From: Halanaerobiaceae bacterium | Lineage (GTDB): Bacteria; Bacillota; Halanaerobiia; Halanaerobiales; Halarsenatibacteraceae | Reading direction: 5' to 3' | NCBI GenBank assembly: GCA_003554685.1 | Contig: PWHA01000299.1 | Span: 1-24,710 of the forward strand | DNA length: 24,710 nucleotides | Shown here: positions 7,532 through 14,940 of the stretch, in pieces | Position numbering within the stretch: position 1 is the stretch's first letter | Layout of the letters: every line of letters starts with the position of its first letter | Made by a program: the position numbers and the translations under genes | Notes under the pieces: model-generated | What the model was told of the DNA's origin: nothing | Seen by the model: only the letters and a program-made list of their open reading frames with translations | Database searches by the model: none

Positions 7532-7561
7532 ATTAAATCCCCGGTATACCGGGGATTTAAT
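7532..7561. repeat. Perfect 30-bp palindrome before the proline racemase-family gene
   Basis: The sequence from ATTAAATCCCCGG through a TATA centre to CCGGGGATTTAAT is self-complementary over all 30 bases. It lies 14 nt after the nitroreductase stop and 3 nt before the GGAGGG ribosome binding site of the next gene. As RNA it would form a 13-bp hairpin with a tetraloop but has no T run, so it is a poor terminator. A dimeric-protein operator or a processing/stability hairpin is more likely. A weak promoter, TGGACA-17-TAGATT (7496-7524), would start transcription almost at this site. Confidence 0.85.
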
Positions 7562-7575
7562 ACTGGAGGGATGAT

Positions 7576-8598
7576 ATGCTGGCTAAAAGCATCCATACCA
7601 TTGAAACCCACACATCAGGAGAGCCAACCAGGATAATTATTGGAGGAACCGGACCTCTGCCCGGAAATAGTGCCGCTGACAAAAAGGACTATCTGGAACG
7701 GAAAAGAGATGACCTGCGGAAATTTGTTATTTATGAACCCCGGGGCCATCGGGATATGTTTGGCGCTATCCTGGTAGAACCCGGCAATCCAGAGGCTGAT
7801 CTGGGGGTGGTTTTCATGGATGGAGGAGGCTATCTAAATATGTGCGGACATGGAATTATGGGTACAGCGGTGGCGGCCTTGGAGACCGGTATAATACAGC
7901 TTCCTGCTGATGAGCAAAAGGACAGCAGCAGGACCAGACACCTGACCTTGGAAACTCCAGCCGGCCTGGTCCGGGCTGAGGTCCGCCGGCTGGAGAGAGG
8001 CTGGGAGGAGGTTACCGTCAGCAATGTACCCTCCTTTGTTTATGCCAGAGACCTGAAAGTTAATATTTCTCAGGAGAGAAGTATCAGGGTGGATATTGCC
8101 TTCGGCGGCAGCTTTTTTGCCCTGGTGGATGCTGAGAGAGCTGGACTGGAGCTGACAGCTGACAGTACGGAAGAGCTCAGCAGAACTGGACTAAAAATTC
8201 GGGATAGGATTAATGAGAAGTTTAGGATTGCTCATCCCGAGCTGAATTATATTAACGGGGTGGATCTGGTTGAGTTTTATCAATCAAATGCCGGGAATTC
8301 TCTGCATTATAAAAATCTTGTGGTTTTTGGTCAGGGGCAGTTTGATCGCTCTCCCTGCGGGACCGGAACCAGTGCCAAAATGGCACTGCTGCGGGAGAAG
8401 GACCTGCTGCAGCCCGGAGATCTGGTGGAATCTACCAGCATTATTGGTACCGGTTTTACCGGCAGTTTTGCTGAAACAGTTCCGGTGGGTGATTTTACTG
8501 CCATCAAGCCAGAAATAACCGGACGGGCCTATATTACCGGTTTTAATCACCTGGTGCTGAATCCTGAAGATCCCCTGGCCGAGGGTTTTATAATTTAA
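7576..8598 (+). CDS. Proline racemase / hydroxyproline 2-epimerase family protein
   Basis: The protein has 340 residues, the normal length for the family. Both catalytic cysteines are present: Cys90 in MCGHGIMG and Cys261 in DRSPCGTGTSAKMALL. This indicates a two-base, cofactor-independent racemase or epimerase, not the dehydratase branch, in which the first Cys is replaced. Other family marks are HTSGEPTR at the N-terminus, EPRGHRDMFGA and FGGSFFALVDAE. Proline racemase and 4-hydroxyproline 2-epimerase cannot be separated by eye, so no symbol is given. The start ATG is 5 nt after GGAGGG, immediately beyond a 30-bp palindrome. The WYL regulator downstream has its own putative promoter. No prd (proline reductase) genes are visible nearby. 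Confidence 0.9.
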   Translation: MLAKSIHTIETHTSGEPTRIIIGGTGPLPGNSAADKKDYLERKRDDLRKFVIYEPRGHRDMFGAILVEPGNPEADLGVVFMDGGGYLNMCGHGIMGTAVAALETGIIQLPADEQKDSSRTRHLTLETPAGLVRAEVRRLERGWEEVTVSNVPSFVYARDLKVNISQERSIRVDIAFGGSFFALVDAERAGLELTADSTEELSRTGLKIRDRINEKFRIAHPELNYINGVDLVEFYQSNAGNSLHYKNLVVFGQGQFDRSPCGTGTSAKMALLREKDLLQPGDLVESTSIIGTGFTGSFAETVPVGDFTAIKPEITGRAYITGFNHLVLNPEDPLAEGFII

Positions 8599-8600
8599 AT

Positions 8601-8629
8601 TTGCTGAATTGAGGAAAATTAGTTAAAAT
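8601..8629 (+). promoter_or_regulatory. Putative sigma-A promoter for the WYL regulator gene
   Basis: TTGCTG (8601-8606), 17 nt, TAAAAT (8624-8629), starting 3 nt after the preceding stop codon. The predicted leader is about 95 nt. Confidence 0.5.
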
Positions 8630-8730
8630 AATAACGGGAATAGTGAATTTTTAGTCTGCTGCCCGGTTATGTTATCTGATTTTGCAGGTAGCTTTATCAG
8701 AACTGGCAGGAAAGGGATGGAGGGTCCAGA

Positions 8731-9687
8731 ATGAAGACTGCAAGGTTGCTGGGAATTTTTATCAAACTGCTGGAGGAGAAAAAGATTTACTGTGCTGAAC
8801 TGGCAGAGGAATTTTCAGTTTCTCCCAGAACCATCAGAAAGGATATAAAAACCCTGAAAGAAATCGGCCTCCCGGTTTCTTCCCGTCCCGGAAGAGAGGG
8901 AGGCTATTATTTAAATGACAGCTATCATCATACCCGGCAGTACCTGAGCCTGGAGGATTTATTGGAAATAATTTATCGGTTAGAAGGCCAGGATTATGTT
9001 TTTGGGAATCAGGAGCAGGCAATTGCCAGGATCTACCAGACACTTCCTGATCCAAAAGGAGAAAACCTGCTGGCCGAGGTTGAATTTGAAATAATACCTT
9101 CAGGAATGCAGGAAAGTCTGCTTGAGAAATTAAAATGGTTTTACCGAAGGCAGGAAGGGACTGAAATGATTGAAATTATCAGTCTTCAGCAAGAGGATCA
9201 AAGGTTGAGGCAGGAGATTAAACCTCTAAAGCTTTTTTATTACAGGAGAAACTGGTTTTTATATGGTTATCTGCCGGAAAATCAGAATTATGAACTTATC
9301 AGTCTGACTGCAATTTTGCAGTACCGGGTTCTAGAAAAAAGAATATCTCTTCAGGAGCAGCAGGAGGCGGAGGAATTTTGCTCCTATGCTGCTGAAGCAG
9401 ACCAGATTCGGGAAAAGGAACCGGGTGAAAAGGAACTGGAATTGACTGGTTCGCCCCCGGTGCTGGAGGAACTAAAACAGCATAATATCTTTCAGGAGGC
9501 CGATAATGGATCTTCTGAGAATTCTAAGAGTTTAAAATTAAAAATGAAAAGCAATGATCTCGAGGAAATCAAAGGTCTTATTTTAAGCCGGGGCAGTCAG
9601 ATCAAAATTCTCAAACCGGAATGGTTAAAGAGAGAAATCTTTCAGGAAGCAAGGAAGATCCTGAGAGAATATCCGGAATTTCAGTAA
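8731..9687 (+). CDS. YafY-type transcriptional regulator (HTH_11 + WYL domain)
   Basis: The protein has 318 residues. The N-terminal 60 residues form a DeoR/HTH_11 winged helix (LAEEFSVSPRTIRKDIKTLKEIGLPV, then the wing REGGYY). Residues of about 127-205 match a WYL domain: IKPLKLFYYRRNWFLYGYLPE followed by YELISLTAI. The C-terminal part is charged and less conserved. Such proteins bind DNA, and the WYL domain is thought to sense a nucleotide-derived or other small ligand. The start is supported by GGAGGG 6 nt upstream. It may regulate itself or its neighbours, the racemase gene upstream and the phosphotransacylase gene downstream; that is inferred from position only. Confidence 0.85.
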   Translation: MKTARLLGIFIKLLEEKKIYCAELAEEFSVSPRTIRKDIKTLKEIGLPVSSRPGREGGYYLNDSYHHTRQYLSLEDLLEIIYRLEGQDYVFGNQEQAIARIYQTLPDPKGENLLAEVEFEIIPSGMQESLLEKLKWFYRRQEGTEMIEIISLQQEDQRLRQEIKPLKLFYYRRNWFLYGYLPENQNYELISLTAILQYRVLEKRISLQEQQEAEEFCSYAAEADQIREKEPGEKELELTGSPPVLEELKQHNIFQEADNGSSENSKSLKLKMKSNDLEEIKGLILSRGSQIKILKPEWLKREIFQEARKILREYPEFQ

Positions 9688-9771
9688 TTTCTTTATTATT
9701 TTGCAGCTGGCGACTGCGGGTGTTTTTCCCGGAATTTTTTATCAAATTATCTCTGGAGGAGGCCTGAAAAT

Positions 9772-10665
9772 ATGCAGAATATGGACGAAATAATCCAGGC
9801 TGCCGGACAGGGTGAACCGGCCCGGCTGGTGGTGGCGGGAGCAGGTGGACGGGAAGTATTAAAATCGGTGGATCAGGCTCAAAGACAGGGTATGGTGAAG
9901 CCTCTGTTAATAGGGGATTCCCAGAAGATTAGAAAGCTGGCCAGAGAGCTTAAGTTGACCGTATCACCCGGTCAGATTATTGCTGGTAAAAGTGACCGGG
10001 AGATCAGTGAGATTTCTGTGGAAAGATTGTTAACGGATCAGGATATATTAATGAAGGGGCTGGTTGAAACTTCCAGTTTGATGAAGGCTATTCTGGCAGC
10101 CAAAGACAGGCTTTTGAAGCGGCAGCTGATCAGCCATATTGTCCTGGCTGAAGTACCGGCGGTGGATCGATTACTGTTCATCAGTGATGGAGGAGTGAAC
10201 ATCAAACCGGGAATTGAGGAAAGGGCTGCAATTATTCAAAATGCCATTGATGTTGCCCTGGAACTGGGCTGGGAAACTCCCCGGGTGGCTCTGATGGCAG
10301 CAGTAGAGAAGGTAAGGAGTTCGATGCCCGCTACCGAGGAGGCTGCCATCCTGAGCAAGATGGCTGACAGGGGGCAGATCAGCGGTGGTGTGGTCGAAGG
10401 TCCCTTTGCCCTGGATAACGCCCTTTTTCAGGATGCTGCTGAAATAAAGGGTCTGGCAGGAGAGGTTGCCGGTCAGGCAGATATTCTCATAACACCTGAT
10501 ATTGTTTCCGGCAATCTGCTGGGCAAAAGCGTTGTCTATCTGGCCGGGGGCTGTTTTGCTGCCTTTATTGGTGGAACAACCAGGCCGATAATAGTGACCT
10601 CCCGGGCAGATAAAGCTGAAACCAGACTGGCTTCCCTGGCGGTGGCAGCCTTAATGTCCGGTTAG
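9772..10665 (+). CDS. ptb: Phosphate acyltransferase, probably phosphate butyryltransferase
   Basis: The protein has 297 residues, the length of Ptb. Typical segments are VVAGAGGREVLKSV, DILMKGLVETSSLMKAIL, LISHIVLAEVP with RLLFISDGGVNIKPG, and VEGPFALDNALF (usually DGP in relatives). The enzyme exchanges acyl-CoA and phosphate to give acyl phosphate, normally for ATP formation by a butyrate/acyl kinase. GGAGGAGG (9755-9762) 9 nt before the ATG fixes the start. No kinase (buk) gene is adjacent; the next gene is on the other strand and overlaps the stop by 4 bp. The acyl substrate is uncertain: branched-chain or other short acyl groups are possible. Confidence 0.85.
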   Translation: MQNMDEIIQAAGQGEPARLVVAGAGGREVLKSVDQAQRQGMVKPLLIGDSQKIRKLARELKLTVSPGQIIAGKSDREISEISVERLLTDQDILMKGLVETSSLMKAILAAKDRLLKRQLISHIVLAEVPAVDRLLFISDGGVNIKPGIEERAAIIQNAIDVALELGWETPRVALMAAVEKVRSSMPATEEAAILSKMADRGQISGGVVEGPFALDNALFQDAAEIKGLAGEVAGQADILITPDIVSGNLLGKSVVYLAGGCFAAFIGGTTRPIIVTSRADKAETRLASLAVAALMSG

Positions 10666-11306
10666 GTTTCCTGAGGAATATCCCGGGGTTCGACAGTGAT
10701 AAACATCTGGGAAAAGAGGGGCAGTTTATTTTCCCAGATGTCTAGAAAACTTTCGGTACTTAATGTAAGATTACCCGGTTCCTGCCGGGAGGCCAGGGAG
10801 GGACCGGTTTCAGGGTCGTAAAAATATATTTTATCTTCCAGATTATTATAACCTAAAGCAACCATATAGTGCTGCCATTTCAGTCCGTCACCTACCATGA
10901 CAATAACGGGTATGCTCCGGGAAAGATAGTATTTAAGGGTATTAAGATCACCAATCCGGGCCGAAGCATTAAGCTGATTGGAGCGCAGGTGCCTCAGTAC
11001 CCGGTGGGGGGGAACACCGATATCAAAGGGCAGAGGATAGGACATCTGCCGATAGTTTTCCGAACCCAGAGCATGCTGATTGTAATAGCGTTGAACAAAG
11101 GCGGTACTGTAGCCGGCACACTGGTTATAGCCCTGCAGATAATAGCCATCGGTAATAGCAGGTATGAAATAATCGGGATAGAGCTGGGCTTCACCCTCCG
11201 GAGGTTCTGAAGGCAAAAATTCAGCTGCCGGAAAAAAAGGAGCCAGCAGAGAACCGGCGATCAGAAAGACGGAGAGAAATTGAATTGCCGGGATAAATTT
11301 TAACAT
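10662..11306 (-). CDS. Secreted C39-like cysteine peptidase-family protein
   Basis: The protein has 214 residues. An N-terminal hydrophobic segment (about 8-28) acts as signal peptide or anchor. A papain-like C39_2-type domain follows: Cys63 in QGYNQCAGYSTAFVQRYY, His146 in WQHYMVALGYN and Asp164 in YFYDPETG form the expected triad order. Peptidase_C39_2 proteins of Bacillota are usually secreted, with substrates that are mostly unknown. GAGGTGA precedes the start, and a minus-strand promoter lies 55 nt further up. Its TAA stop overlaps the TAG stop of ptb (10662-10665), so the two genes converge tightly without a terminator between them. Confidence 0.75.
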   Translation of the reverse strand: MLKFIPAIQFLSVFLIAGSLLAPFFPAAEFLPSEPPEGEAQLYPDYFIPAITDGYYLQGYNQCAGYSTAFVQRYYNQHALGSENYRQMSYPLPFDIGVPPHRVLRHLRSNQLNASARIGDLNTLKYYLSRSIPVIVMVGDGLKWQHYMVALGYNNLEDKIYFYDPETGPSLASRQEPGNLTLSTESFLDIWENKLPLFSQMFITVEPRDIPQET

Positions 11307-11360
11307 TAATATTCACCTCATAAAATAAACACCTAAACTTCACAGAAATATCACAAATTA

Positions 11361-11389
11361 ATTGTACCATATATGTCAGTTAATAGCAA
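11361..11389 (-). promoter_or_regulatory. Sigma-A promoter for the C39-like gene
   Basis: On the minus strand TTGCTA and TACAAT are 17 nt apart, and TG precedes the -10 box (TGGTACAAT), giving an extended -10. The predicted start is about 50 nt before the coding start. Confidence 0.65.
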
Positions 11390-11438
11390 TAGGGAGAAAA
11401 ATTAATTGCAATTAGAGGGAATATTAATCAGACCTATT

Positions 11439-12842
11439 TTATTTTTTTCTGTTCTTGTCGAGGTTATCTTTCAGGCTGTTAAGCTGTTCTGCCACCCGTG
11501 AGGGCGCAGGACCTCCGAGAGTGGTGCGGTTTTCTATCGCATTCAGGGGCTGAAGTCTGTCAATCAGCTCGGGCTTTAGTTTTTCGCTTTCTTCTGGAAA
11601 GAGCTCTTTAAATTCAGTCAGGCTCATCTCTTCCAGGCCTTTATTTTGGCTCAGGGCATAGTTGACAGCTTTGCCTGCCAGCTGGTGGGCCTGACGGAAG
11701 GGCAGACCCTGAGCGCTTAAATAATCTGCCAGTTCGGTGGCATTGAGATGACCTCGGGAGAGGGCCTCTTCCATTTTTTGAGGGTTAAACTTGATTCCCC
11801 GGAGAAAAACCGGCAGGACTTTCAGCACCTGTTTTAAGGTATTGACTGAATCAAAAAGAGATTCTTTGTCTTCCTGGAGATCCTTGTTATAGGCCAGCGG
11901 AAGGCCCTTGATGACCATCGCCAGCTGCTGATAGTTACCCGAGATCCGGCCGGTTTTAGCCCGAATCAGTTCAGCAATATCGGGGTTTTTTTTCTGAGGC
12001 ATGATGCTGCTGCCGGTTGCTACCGAATCATCCAGTTCGATAAAATTATATTCCGGGCTGTTCCAGATAATGATTTCTTCGGCCAGACTGCTGAGATTAA
12101 GCAGGATGCTGAGCGAGCAGTGGTGAAAATCCAGCAGAAAATCCCGGGCTCCTACAGTGTCAAGAGAATTGGCCGAGGGCCTGGAAAAACCCAATTTTTT
12201 AGCCACCCACTGCCGGTCAATGTTAAATGTGGTTGCCGCCAGGGCTCCAGCTCCCAGCGGGCAGATATTAACCCGCCCCCGGCAGTCCTGCAGCCGTTCC
12301 AGATCTCGATTCAAGCGCTGGGCATGGGCCAGCAGATGATGAGCCAGGGTAACTGGCTGGGCGGGCTGGAGATGGGTAAAGCCGGGCAGTATGGTCTCTA
12401 AGTGCCGGGCTGAAAGTTCACAAAAAAGCTCCAAAAGCTCAACCAGCCCCAGCTGTATTTCATCAATCTGGTTACGCAGATACAACCTGATATCGAGAGC
12501 TACCTGATCATTGCGGCTCCGGGCGGTGTGCATTTTCCCTGCCAGGGAGCCGATTTCTGCGGTGAGCAGCTCCTCTATCAGGGTATGAATATCTTCTGCC
12601 TGCCAGGGGATTTTACCCTCTTCCCGGGCGCCATCAAGCTTATTTTCGACAGCATCCAGGCCAGTCAGTATTTTTTCCTTTTCATCTTCACTGATAATCT
12701 GCTGTCTGGCCAGCATTTTTACATGAACCCGGCTTCCCTTAAGATCATAGGGATAGAGCTCGAAATCAAAACTCAAAGAAGAGTTGAAACTATTAACAGA
12801 CCCGGCTGTTTCATCCTGAAATCTTCCTCCCCAGAGTTTCAT
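11439..12842 (-). CDS. argH: Argininosuccinate lyase
   Basis: The protein has 467 residues, typical for ArgH. It cleaves argininosuccinate to arginine and fumarate, the last step of arginine synthesis, in the cytoplasm as a homotetramer. The fumarase/aspartase-superfamily signature GSSIMPQKKNPD is intact. Other marks are MKLWGGRF at the N-terminus, DIHTLIE, HTARSRNDQVALD and FTHLQPAQPVTLAHH. The start follows AAAGGA. argG ends 75 nt upstream, so the two form an argG-argH operon behind the T-box leader. No clear strong terminator follows argH; only an AT-rich palindrome (near 11402-11413) is seen. Confidence 0.97.
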   Translation of the reverse strand: MKLWGGRFQDETAGSVNSFNSSLSFDFELYPYDLKGSRVHVKMLARQQIISEDEKEKILTGLDAVENKLDGAREEGKIPWQAEDIHTLIEELLTAEIGSLAGKMHTARSRNDQVALDIRLYLRNQIDEIQLGLVELLELFCELSARHLETILPGFTHLQPAQPVTLAHHLLAHAQRLNRDLERLQDCRGRVNICPLGAGALAATTFNIDRQWVAKKLGFSRPSANSLDTVGARDFLLDFHHCSLSILLNLSSLAEEIIIWNSPEYNFIELDDSVATGSSIMPQKKNPDIAELIRAKTGRISGNYQQLAMVIKGLPLAYNKDLQEDKESLFDSVNTLKQVLKVLPVFLRGIKFNPQKMEEALSRGHLNATELADYLSAQGLPFRQAHQLAGKAVNYALSQNKGLEEMSLTEFKELFPEESEKLKPELIDRLQPLNAIENRTTLGGPAPSRVAEQLNSLKDNLDKNRKK

Positions 12843-12917
12843 TACATCAAATCCTTTCCCTTTCTTCTTTTCAGGTCAATGATTTAGAGTAAAGCAGTTT
12901 CAGGCTAACAGGATTGC

Positions 12918-14174
12918 TTAAATTATTTTAAAAGCTTTGGCAGATTTTAAATCTTGGCCGGACTTTTTCTTATCACAGCTGGCTGCTACTTTGAGAGGCA
13001 GTGACCAGAGTTTGATAAAACCGGCTGCTGAACTATGATCAAAGGTGTCATTTTCATCATAGGTGGCCAGACCTTCATCATAGAGGGAGTTCAGCTGTGA
13101 TTTCCGGCCCACGATCTGACACTGACCCTGGAAAAGTTTGACCCTGACCTGGCCGGTGATTTTGCTCTGCAGGGTAGCAAAGAAATTCTGGAGAGCAACC
13201 CTCAGAGGTGAAAACCAGAGGCCATAATAGACCAGCTCACTGTATTTAGATTGAATTGATTCTTTAAAATGCAGACTTTCGCGATCCAGTACCAGAGAAG
13301 ACAGATCCTGGTGGGCTGCCAGCAGGATGGTGGCAGCCGGAGCTTCATAAATTTCCCGGGATTTGATTCCGACCAGTCGATTTTCTACCATGTCAATCCG
13401 GCCCACTCCATAGGTAGAACCTATTTTGTTTAAATTAGAGATAAGTTCTGTGGGATTAAGAGCCTCTCCGTTAATTGAAACCGGAATACCCTCCTGGAAA
13501 CCCAGGGTAAGATAGGCTGGCTGTTCGGGAGTGCTGGTGATATCCCGGGTCCATTGATAGGCATCGGCTGGTGGCTCCTGCCAGGGATCTTCCAGTTTCC
13601 CGCATTCCACACTTATACCCCAGATATTCTCATCTATACTGTAGGGAGAGTCTTTGGTGGCCTGAACCGGAATGCCGTGCTCTCTGGCATAATCTATTTC
13701 ATCTTCCCGGGTGGTAAATCCCCAGTCCCTTAAGGGTGCAATAACCTTGAGTTCGGGATTCAGGGCATTGAAAGAGCTTTCAAAGCGGACCTGATCATTA
13801 CCCTTGCCGGTGCAGCCATGGGCTACTGCATCTGCTCCCAGTTCTTCAGCATGTCTGGCCATCCGGGCTGCGATCAGAGGCCGGGCCAGAGCAGTAGCCA
13901 GAGGATACTTGCCTTCATAAACCGCACCGGCCTGCAGCGCCGGGAAGATGTGTTTAGTAATAAATTCCTGCTTGAGATTTTCTATTATAACCTGGCTGGC
14001 CCCGGTGGCCAGGGCTTTTTCTTTGAGAGCCTGTCTGTTCAGATCCTGCTGTCCCAGGTCGGCTGTGTAGGTAATTATCTCTGCTTCATACTTCTCCTGC
14101 AGCCATTTAATAGATACTGAAGTGTCCAGTCCTCCGGAATAGGCCAGTAAAATTTTATCGATTTTTTCAGTCAT
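12918..14174 (-). CDS. argG: Argininosuccinate synthase
   Basis: The protein has 418 residues, slightly longer than the usual 400. It condenses citrulline and aspartate with ATP to argininosuccinate. The N-terminal ATP-pyrophosphatase loop AYSGGLDTSV is intact. It is followed by the family segments ARPLIAARMA, AHGCTGKGNDQVRFE, YSIDENIWGISVECG, GVGRIDMVENRLVGIKSREIYEAP and YYGLWFSPLR. The start ATG has GGGAGGAT upstream. The C-terminal tail (SCDKKKSGQDLKSAKAFKII) is lysine-rich and may be a lineage-specific extension. Expression is expected to respond to uncharged tRNA-Arg through the leader (14465-14725). Confidence 0.97.
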   Translation of the reverse strand: MTEKIDKILLAYSGGLDTSVSIKWLQEKYEAEIITYTADLGQQDLNRQALKEKALATGASQVIIENLKQEFITKHIFPALQAGAVYEGKYPLATALARPLIAARMARHAEELGADAVAHGCTGKGNDQVRFESSFNALNPELKVIAPLRDWGFTTREDEIDYAREHGIPVQATKDSPYSIDENIWGISVECGKLEDPWQEPPADAYQWTRDITSTPEQPAYLTLGFQEGIPVSINGEALNPTELISNLNKIGSTYGVGRIDMVENRLVGIKSREIYEAPAATILLAAHQDLSSLVLDRESLHFKESIQSKYSELVYYGLWFSPLRVALQNFFATLQSKITGQVRVKLFQGQCQIVGRKSQLNSLYDEGLATYDENDTFDHSSAAGFIKLWSLPLKVAASCDKKKSGQDLKSAKAFKII

Positions 14175-14262
14175 TTTTTTATATCCTCCCTGTAACTAAT
14201 AATTTCAGTCAGCTAATTTACTGCAAATTTGCTTATTGTAATAAATCTGAGAAATTAATTTT

Positions 14263-14300
14263 GGCCCTGGTACTAACAGACGCAAAACCTGAGCAGGGCC
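14263..14300 (-). other. Stem-loop between the small ORF and argG
   Basis: On the minus strand GGCCCTG (14300-14294) pairs perfectly with CAGGGCC (14269-14263) around a 24-nt loop. There is no T run after it. Further AT-rich sequence with a GCAAATTTGC palindrome (14223-14232) leads to the argG ribosome binding site. It is a possible second control or mRNA-stability element. Confidence 0.45.
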
Positions 14301-14347
14301 GGCAATTTTCCGGTTGAAAAGATCTCCCAATATATTTCAGCAAAATT

Positions 14348-14410
14348 TTATTTTAATCTTTGACCTGTACGGGTTCCGGCGGCCAGAATTATTGTTCTGC
14401 TGACTGCCAT
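14348..14410 (-). CDS. 20-codon small ORF in the argG leader (leader peptide or gene remnant)
   Basis: The ORF runs ATG to TAA with AAGGGGGAG about 7 nt upstream, a better ribosome binding site than many real genes here. The peptide starts MAVSRTIILAAG and ends TRTGQRLK, with three arginines (codons AGA, CGT, AGA) in 20. It lies just after the T-box terminator and 173 nt before argG, so it is on any read-through transcript. Arginine codons would suit a translational sensor of arginine. Alternatively, the RTIILAAGTRT core resembles the start of thiolases or sugar nucleotidyltransferases, which would make it a decayed gene start. It is too short to judge by composition. Confidence 0.4.
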   Translation of the reverse strand: MAVSRTIILAAGTRTGQRLK

Positions 14411-14464
14411 AGCTATCTCCCCCTTTGCCTGTCTGAAGAAATAATTTCAAAAAAACTGCTGAAA

Positions 14465-14504
14465 AACAAAAAAACCGCCCCCAACTTGATAGTCAGAGAC
14501 GGTT
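14465..14504 (-). terminator. Regulated terminator of the T-box leader
   Basis: On the minus strand AACCGTC (14504-14498) pairs with GGCGGTT (14479-14473, one G-T pair), followed by seven T, a G and five more T. The 5' arm also belongs to the region available for the antiterminator, as expected for a T-box. Confidence 0.85.
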
Positions 14505-14725
14505 AATTACCGCGGTGCCACTCTTGTTAACAGAAAAATCCTGTTCACTCTCAGAGCCGTTAACGCCGGCTGGCGTTTTTTCCTATCCTGACAGCAGTCA
14601 AATTTCGGGCTATCAGCTTCAGAAAAACATCTCCCGGGTGCGCTTCAGCCTGATTAACTTCCCCGGGCTCTCACCAGTTCCCGGTTCGCTCCTTTCGTTA
14701 ATCAGCTTACTCTCCCGTTCCACAA
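14465..14725 (-). promoter_or_regulatory. T-box riboswitch, probably tRNA-Arg specific, controlling argG-argH
   Basis: On the minus strand the conserved T-box AGAGTGGCACCGCGG lies at about 14510-14524, followed by a factor-independent terminator. Stem I is clear: CTGATTAAC (14705-14697) pairs with GTTAATCAG (14658-14650), with an AGTAAG loop-E-like bulge below and a CCGGG/CCCGG distal helix. The specifier loop reads GAAGCGCA; CGC (14642-14640) followed by A fits an arginine specifier. T-box RNAs bind uncharged tRNA, which stabilises the antiterminator and lets transcription continue. The next genes are argG and argH, in keeping with sensing of arginine starvation. An alternative reading frame of the loop would give GCG (Ala). 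Confidence 0.92.
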
Positions 14726-14772
14726 TTTTTTTCAGTTTATTTAATTTAGCAGACTAAATTGGATTGTCATTA

Positions 14773-14801
14773 ATTATAACTCAGATTCAGAGGGAATGCA
14801 A
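14773..14801 (-). promoter_or_regulatory. Sigma-A promoter of the T-box/argGH transcript
   Basis: On the minus strand TTGCAT (14801-14796), 17 nt, TATAAT (14778-14773). The predicted start near 14766 lies about 40 nt before stem I of the T-box, giving an argG leader of roughly 590 nt. Confidence 0.75.
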
Positions 14802-14831
14802 GGGAATATTAATTTTTTTTAAAATAATCCT

Positions 14832-14884
14832 TAAAAAATTACTGCTGAACCTCTGCCGGCAGGAGAAAAGAGAAAAAACAGCAG
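14832..14884 (-). terminator. Putative terminator of the Sir2-family gene
   Basis: On the minus strand CTGCTG (14884-14879) pairs with CAGCAG (14847-14842) around an internal CTGCCGGCAG palindrome, and TAATTTTTT follows. It lies between the deacetylase stop and the argGH promoter. The pyrimidine-rich internal segment makes the fold uncertain. Confidence 0.45.
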
Positions 14885-14940
14885 TTTATAATAGCAGCCA
14901 GGACTCAGGTAATTAGTTGGTTAATAACTCTTTAAAGACT

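Noticed and set aside
9711..9742. GC-rich hairpin plus T run after the WYL gene as terminator
   Set aside because: The stem is only 4-5 bp (CGGG/CCCG), too weak to support.
12120..12401. Plus-strand open frames within argH
   Set aside because: Shadows of the argH coding sequence without motifs.
14515..14757. 80-residue plus-strand open frame
   Set aside because: It covers the complementary strand of the T-box riboswitch; low-complexity product and no ribosome binding site.
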